This document shows, piece by piece, positions 7,469 to 10,645 of a stretch of 10,645 nt of DNA; position 1 is the stretch's first letter; every line of letters begins with the position of its first letter. The notes beneath the pieces are model-generated. The model was not told where the DNA came from. It did not search any database and was given only the letters and a program-made list of their open reading frames with translations. Position numbers and translations under genes: made by a program. This stretch comes from Bacteroidota bacterium (lineage in GTDB: Bacteria; Bacteroidota; Ignavibacteria; SZUA-365), in assembly GCA_018224415.1 (NCBI GenBank), contig JAGTUZ010000243.1, positions 1 through 10,645 of the forward strand. The letters run 5' to 3'.

Positions 7469-8341
7469 ATGCGACGCAAACGCACTGTCAAACCCACCCG
7501 ATTCCGCTCGGCCGCCGTCGTGCTGTTTTTCGTGCTGAGCGGCATTGCGGCCATCGCCGTGATCGCGGCCGAATGGCGCGAGAGCGTGGTGGGAGTGGAA
7601 CTCGACGTGCGTGGGCTGTCGATCGTGTCGGCGGAGCATATCCGCGAGGCGGCCGGCATCAGCGACACATCGGCGCTGTCGTCGCTGGACCTGATGAAAA
7701 TCCGCGGGAAGATTCTCGAGAATCCCTTCATCCGCGACGTGGAACTCATGCGCGATCCGCCGCGCACGCTGCAAGTGGTGGTGACCGAGCGCACGCCGCT
7801 GGCCATGCTCATCAACGTGCACTCGCGCGACTGGCTGCTCGACGAAGACGGCTACGTCCTGCCGGCCTCACGCGCTTCCGCCGACGCGTTCACCACACAC
7901 GACCTGCCGGTGATCACCGGAGCCAACGACGGCCTGGGCGCGCTCGAGCCCGGTGTGCGCGTGCTCGACCGCCGCGTGCAGAAGGGCCTGAAGGCGCTCG
8001 AGGAAATCCACACGCTCGACGCGAAGCTGCTGCACCTGTTTTCCGAGCTCTCTCTCGGGCACGAGCGCGATCTCGTGCTGTACACGATGGAGGGCGGGGT
8101 GCCGGTCATCCTCGGCTCGGCCGCCCGACTGTCGGGGAAGATGCGGGCCTTCCGCAGCTTCTGGCAGAACGTGGCCATGAAACACGACCCGGCGTCGCTC
8201 GAATACATCGACCTTCGCTGGAAAGAGCAGGTTGTCACACGCTGGCGCGACGCGGACAGCGCACCGCTCCTTTCCGGCGATGCCGAAACACAGGATTCTC
8301 TCGTCGCGCTCGATTCCACCACCGTTCCCATCATCGAATGA
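7469..8341 (+). CDS. ftsQ: Cell division protein FtsQ (DivIB-like, POTRA domain)
   Basis: Bitopic inner-membrane protein with a periplasmic POTRA domain, which in model bacteria scaffolds FtsB/FtsL and the septal synthase. It has 290 aa. The order matches FtsQ: short basic cytoplasmic tail (MRRKRTVKPTRFR), one membrane helix (about 14-34), then a POTRA domain (about 42-107) with VELDVRGLSIVSAEHIREAA, ILENPFIRDVELMRDPPRTL and VVVTERTP. The beta domain follows, with WLLDEDGYVLP (122-132), a conserved-looking LPVITG (146-151) and YIDLRWKEQVVTRW (246-259). The last 30 residues are Ser/Thr/Asp-rich and probably disordered. Sequence conservation in this family is low, so the call rests on architecture plus position between murB and ftsA. 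The start ATG is 18 bases after murB; GAGGAG (7449-7454) is 14 bases upstream. No ddl gene lies between murB and ftsQ. Confidence 0.93.
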   Translation: MRRKRTVKPTRFRSAAVVLFFVLSGIAAIAVIAAEWRESVVGVELDVRGLSIVSAEHIREAAGISDTSALSSLDLMKIRGKILENPFIRDVELMRDPPRTLQVVVTERTPLAMLINVHSRDWLLDEDGYVLPASRASADAFTTHDLPVITGANDGLGALEPGVRVLDRRVQKGLKALEEIHTLDAKLLHLFSELSLGHERDLVLYTMEGGVPVILGSAARLSGKMRAFRSFWQNVAMKHDPASLEYIDLRWKEQVVTRWRDADSAPLLSGDAETQDSLVALDSTTVPIIE

Positions 8342-8368
8342 CGTTGCCACAGTGCTGAAGTACCCGCT

Positions 8369-9625
8369 ATGAAGAACAAATACCAGAACGCAAACCTTGC
8401 CGACAACATCGTGGTCGGACTCGACATCGGAACCACGAAGATCTGCGCGATGATCGCCGCGAAAGACGGCGACGGACGCATCAACATTCTCGGCATCGGC
8501 AAGGCCGAAAACGAGGGCATGGCGCGCGGCACGGTGACGCATATCGACAAGACCGTGCGCGCGATCCAGCAGGCCGTCAGCGACGCCGAGCGGCAGTCGG
8601 GAATCAAGGTGCGGGCGGTGAACGTCGGCATCGCGGGCGACCACATCCAGAGTTTCCAAAGCCGCGGAGTGATTGCGATCAGCAATCCCGAGAACGAGAT
8701 CACGCGCAAGGACGTCGAGCGCCTGCTGCAGGACACCAAGCGTGTCGCGCTTCCCTCCGACCGGCGCATCATCCATGTGATTCCGCAGGAATTCATTGTC
8801 GACGGACAGGACGGCATCATCGACCCCGTCGGGATGGCCGGTGTGCGCATGGAAGCCAACGTGCACATCATCACCGGCGGCATTACCGCGGTGCAGAACA
8901 TCTACAAGTGCGTCGAGCGGGCGGGGCTCGAGGTCAACGACCTCGTGCTCGAGCCGCTGGCCTCCGCCAACGCGGTCATCAATGACGAGGAGAAGGAAGT
9001 CGGCATCGTGCTTGTCGACATCGGTGGCGGCACCACCGACATCGCGATTTTCGAGGAGCGCACCATCCGGCATTCCGCCGTGCTCGCCATCGCGGGCAAG
9101 AAGGTGACCGAGGACATCCGCAAGGGACTCGGCATCCTCAACGAGCAGGCCGAGAAGCTCAAGCGCGAGCACGGGTACGCATACCTTCCCGAGATCGTCG
9201 ACGACGCTCCCATCCTGCTGCCACGGCTCGGCAGCCGCGACGAGATGCAGATCAGCCGCAGCCTGCTCTGCCAGATCATCCAGCCCCGCATGGAGGAGAT
9301 CCTCGAGATCGTGGCGTTGGAGATCAAGCGTTCTGGCTACTCCAAACACCTGCATTCCGGCGTTATCATCACCGGCGGCGGCTCGCTGATCAAGGGCACC
9401 GCCGCCCTCGCGCGCGAGGTGCTCGGCATGCCCGTGAAAATCGGCATTCCCGCCGGCTTCTCCGGCGGTTTCGTCAGCGAGGTAGAGAATCCGATCTACA
9501 GCACCTGCACCGGCCTGGTCCTGCACGGAATGAAAAGTATCGGCTCGACCAATTACGAAGACGGCATCAAGCCCGACAAGACAAACATAGTCAAGCGTAT
9601 CATCGAATGGTTCAACGAGCTTTGA
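8369..9625 (+). CDS. ftsA: Cell division protein FtsA (actin-like FtsZ membrane tether)
   Basis: Actin-fold ATP-binding protein that anchors FtsZ filaments to the membrane and recruits later divisome proteins. It has 418 aa, typical. Phosphate-1 loop VVGLDIGTTKICAMIA (15-30); subdomain 1C follows (about 84-165) with NVGIAGDHIQSFQSRGVIAI (85-104); phosphate-2 loop VLVDIGGGTTDIAIF (214-228); then KKVTEDIRKGLGI (244-256), the NEQAEKLKREHG helix, and the adenosine motif GVIITGGGSLIKG (331-343). The C-terminal NIVKRIIEWFNEL (406-418) is an amphipathic helix, the expected membrane-targeting sequence. The usual GGxxVTxDI reads AGKKVTEDI, a mild variant. The start has only a weak GAAG (8357-8360) upstream. 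A six-codon frame (ATGA at 8338 to TGA at 8358) bridges from the ftsQ stop and may help coupling. ftsA is followed by the only long gap in the window. Confidence 0.98.
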   Translation: MKNKYQNANLADNIVVGLDIGTTKICAMIAAKDGDGRINILGIGKAENEGMARGTVTHIDKTVRAIQQAVSDAERQSGIKVRAVNVGIAGDHIQSFQSRGVIAISNPENEITRKDVERLLQDTKRVALPSDRRIIHVIPQEFIVDGQDGIIDPVGMAGVRMEANVHIITGGITAVQNIYKCVERAGLEVNDLVLEPLASANAVINDEEKEVGIVLVDIGGGTTDIAIFEERTIRHSAVLAIAGKKVTEDIRKGLGILNEQAEKLKREHGYAYLPEIVDDAPILLPRLGSRDEMQISRSLLCQIIQPRMEEILEIVALEIKRSGYSKHLHSGVIITGGGSLIKGTAALAREVLGMPVKIGIPAGFSGGFVSEVENPIYSTCTGLVLHGMKSIGSTNYEDGIKPDKTNIVKRIIEWFNEL

Positions 9626-9627
9626 AC

Positions 9628-9648
9628 AGGCAGAAGGCAGTAGGCAGC
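9628..9648 (+). repeat. Tandem heptamer AGGCAGN x3 after ftsA
   Basis: AGGCAGA, AGGCAGT and AGGCAGC follow each other with a 7-base period, starting two bases after the ftsA stop. AGGCAGTAGG (9635-9644) recurs exactly at 9697-9706, on the other side of the inverted repeat. Heptamer arrays of this kind occur as dispersed short tandem repeats in some bacterial genomes; whether this one is dispersed cannot be told from one window. Confidence 0.8.
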
Positions 9649-9654
9649 TTGACA
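9649..9654 (+). promoter_or_regulatory. Possible -35 element for ftsZ (weak call)
   Basis: TTGACA is a perfect sigma-70 -35 consensus, but the bases 16 to 18 further on (within CCTAAGGC, 9671-9678) are a poor -10 and lie in the inverted repeat. If real, the inverted repeat would overlap the promoter as an operator would. In Bacteroidota-like organisms the housekeeping promoter differs (TTTG ... TAnnTTTG), so a chance match is quite possible. Confidence 0.25.
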
Positions 9655-9661
9655 CGGCGAA

Positions 9662-9686
9662 GTCCGTACGCCTAAGGCGTACGGAC
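9662..9686. repeat. Perfect 12-bp inverted repeat between ftsA and ftsZ
   Basis: The left arm GTCCGTACGCCT (9662-9673) and right arm AGGCGTACGGAC (9675-9686) are exact reverse complements around a single A (9674). As RNA the middle bases would open into a loop of 3 to 5, leaving a stem of about 10-11 bp rich in G and C. No T-run follows on the + strand (next bases GGAGACGGG), so it is not a standard intrinsic terminator. It could be an operator, an RNA hairpin or barrier protecting ftsZ mRNA, or a dispersed extragenic palindrome flanked by the AGGCAGTAGG copies. Confidence 0.9.
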
Positions 9687-9800
9687 GGAGACGGGTAGGC
9701 AGTAGGAAATCACACGCCCCTGGAAACGGGCGAATGACATACAGCGAATGCAAGACATGGAAACACAGTGAATTACATGCAAACCAAACACCCACACACC

Positions 9801-9808
9801 GAGGAGGG
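9801..9808 (+). promoter_or_regulatory. Strong Shine-Dalgarno of ftsZ
   Basis: GAGGAGGG ends 4 bases before the ATG at 9813, with the GGAGG core 5 bases away. It fixes the ftsZ start and is among the best ribosome sites in the window, which fits the high protein level FtsZ needs. It follows an A/C-rich, probably unpaired leader. Confidence 0.85.
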
Positions 9809-9812
9809 CCGT

Positions 9813-10645
9813 ATGGCTATCGTATACGACAACAGCATGGACAACCGGGCGAAGATCCGGGTAGTCGGCGTCGGCGGCGGAGGCGGCAATGCCGTGGAGG
9901 ACATGATCAGTCGCGGGATCGACAACGTCGAGTTCATCGCGGTGAACACCGACGGCCAGGCGCTGGACCGAAGCGCGGCGACTTACAAGATCCAGGCGGG
10001 CAAGAACCTGACGCGCGGACTCGGCGCCGGCGCGGATCCGTCGGTCGGATACCGTGCGGTCGAGGAAGACAAGGAAGAGATGGCCGCGGTGCTTGCGGGC
10101 AGTGACATGGTATTCGTGACCGCCGGCATGGGTGGCGGCACCGGCACTGGTGGTGGTCCGGTCGTGGCGAACATCGCCAAGGGCACCGGCGCGCTGGTGG
10201 TGGGCATCGTGACCAAGCCCTTCCATTTCGAAGGCAAGCGCCGCATGGCGCAGGCCGAGGAAGGCATCGAGGAACTGCGCAAACACGTCGACACGTTGAT
10301 CGTGATTCCCAACCAGAAGCTGTTGTCGTTGGTGGACAAGGGTACGCCGCTGTCCGAGGCGTTCCAGCTTGCAAACGAAGTACTGTACAACGCCACGCGC
10401 GGCATCGCCGAGATCATCGCCGTCCCCGGCCTGGTGAACGTCGATTTCGCCGATGTGCGCACCATCATGCGCGACATGGGTGACGCGTTGATGGGCAGCG
10501 GCGTGGCCGAGGGCGAAAACCGCGCGGTGGAAGCGGCGCACAACGCCATTTCCAGTCCGCTGCTCGACGGCATCTCCATCGGCGGCGCGCAGGGTGTGCT
10601 GGTCAACATCACCGGCGGGCTCGACCTGTCCCTGGTCGAGATCGA
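9813..10645 (+). CDS. ftsZ: Cell division GTPase FtsZ (3' end missing)
   Basis: Tubulin-like GTPase that polymerises into the cytokinetic ring. The frame is open from the ATG at 9813 to the window end, giving 277 complete codons. Homologues are commonly 350-450 aa, so the end of the C-terminal domain, the linker and the FtsA-binding tail lie beyond. Motifs: VVGVGGGGGNAV (17-28), AVNTDGQAL (43-51), GLGAGADPSVG (69-79), tubulin signature GMGGGTGTG (105-113), TKPFHFEGKRR (134-144), IPNQKLL (165-171), and T7 loop GLVNVDFADV (206-215) with the catalytic Asp pair, then SSPLLDG (247-253) and GVLVNITGG (261-269). GTGTGGGPVVA replaces the common GTGTGAAPVVA, and GADPSVGY replaces GANPxVGR; the nucleotide and catalytic residues themselves are intact. 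Chosen start: strong ribosome site, normal N-terminal length. It follows ftsA after 187 bases. Confidence 0.98.
   Translation, partial: MAIVYDNSMDNRAKIRVVGVGGGGGNAVEDMISRGIDNVEFIAVNTDGQALDRSAATYKIQAGKNLTRGLGAGADPSVGYRAVEEDKEEMAAVLAGSDMVFVTAGMGGGTGTGGGPVVANIAKGTGALVVGIVTKPFHFEGKRRMAQAEEGIEELRKHVDTLIVIPNQKLLSLVDKGTPLSEAFQLANEVLYNATRGIAEIIAVPGLVNVDFADVRTIMRDMGDALMGSGVAEGENRAVEAAHNAISSPLLDGISIGGAQGVLVNITGGLDLSLVEI

Larger units (their letters stand above)
9626..9812. other. ftsA-ftsZ intergenic region (187 bases)
   Basis: The only gap over 50 bases. In order it contains a heptamer array (9628-9648), a TTGACA hexamer (9649-9654), a perfect 12-bp inverted repeat (9662-9686), a second AGGCAGTAGG (9697-9706), a weak 5-bp stem CGCCC/GGGCG (9715-9719 with 9728-9732), direct repeats GCGAATG (9730-9736, 9744-9750) and TGGAAAC (9721-9727, 9758-9764), an A/C-rich unstructured leader (about 9760-9800) and the ftsZ ribosome site. 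I see no credible open frame. The length and content suggest that ftsZ has control of its own beyond operon read-through, as is common for ftsZ in other bacteria. That is an inference. Confidence 0.7.

Noticed and set aside
5051..7822. Very long antisense open frame (about 920 codons) over murC, murB and the start of ftsQ
   Set aside because: murC, murB and ftsQ share one reading frame and GC-rich codon use, which leaves the antisense frame free of stops by composition. The translation is His/Asp/Arg-rich with no family motif and there is no ribosome site.
7868..9655. Antisense open frame (about 595 codons) opposite ftsQ-ftsA
   Set aside because: Same compositional shadow; no motif, and the sense genes are unmistakable.
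9662..9690. Inverted repeat as an intrinsic terminator of ftsA
   Set aside because: No U-run after the stem on the + strand (GGAGACGGG follows), and termination here would cut ftsZ from the operon.
9734..10105. Open frame starting in the ftsA-ftsZ gap and running into ftsZ out of frame
   Set aside because: No ribosome site, most of it is a shadow of ftsZ, and the translation is Arg/Gly-rich without motifs.
1..10645. Mobile elements, phage genes, CRISPR, tRNA or rRNA genes
   Set aside because: None seen. Coding is continuous with known dcw genes, and the single long gap shows no cloverleaf, spacer array or transposase remnant.

Overview
The window is a GC-rich (roughly 60% by eye), gene-dense stretch of bacterial chromosome. 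It holds the second half of a division and cell wall (dcw) cluster. All ten genes lie on the + strand in the order mraY (5' end cut off) - murD - ftsW - murG - small membrane protein - murC - murB - ftsQ - ftsA - ftsZ (3' end cut off). This is core housekeeping DNA. I see no transposase, phage gene, tRNA, rRNA or CRISPR array.

Organism: a diderm, peptidoglycan-making bacterium. MraY has the extended 'YLNIIYLPGSGEL' loop and FtsW has 'QPNFSTG' where many phyla have QPDxGT. Both look to me like the Bacteroidota / Chlorobiota / Ignavibacteriota (FCB) line, with a GC content that is high for that group. This is an inference from remembered motifs, not from a search.

Layout: positions 2-9625 are packed. 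Neighbouring genes overlap by an ATGA (murD/ftsW, murG/orf156) or are separated by 2 to 49 bases, so they probably form one transcription unit with translational coupling. The one long gap is ftsA-ftsZ (9626-9812, 187 bases). It holds heptamer repeats, a perfect 12-bp inverted repeat, a TTGACA hexamer and a strong ribosome binding site for ftsZ.

How the genes work together: MurB and MurC make UDP-MurNAc and add L-Ala, and MurD adds D-Glu. MraY moves the finished phospho-MurNAc-pentapeptide onto undecaprenyl phosphate (lipid I), and MurG adds GlcNAc (lipid II). FtsW is the septal SEDS glycosyltransferase that polymerises lipid II. FtsQ links the periplasmic divisome, FtsA tethers the ring to the membrane, and FtsZ forms the ring. 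The one gene without a known dcw role is the 156-residue protein between murG and murC. It has two predicted membrane helices and a basic C-terminal domain resembling a bacterial PH domain. That gene and the repeat-bearing ftsA-ftsZ gap are the parts most worth a second look; everything else is textbook dcw content.
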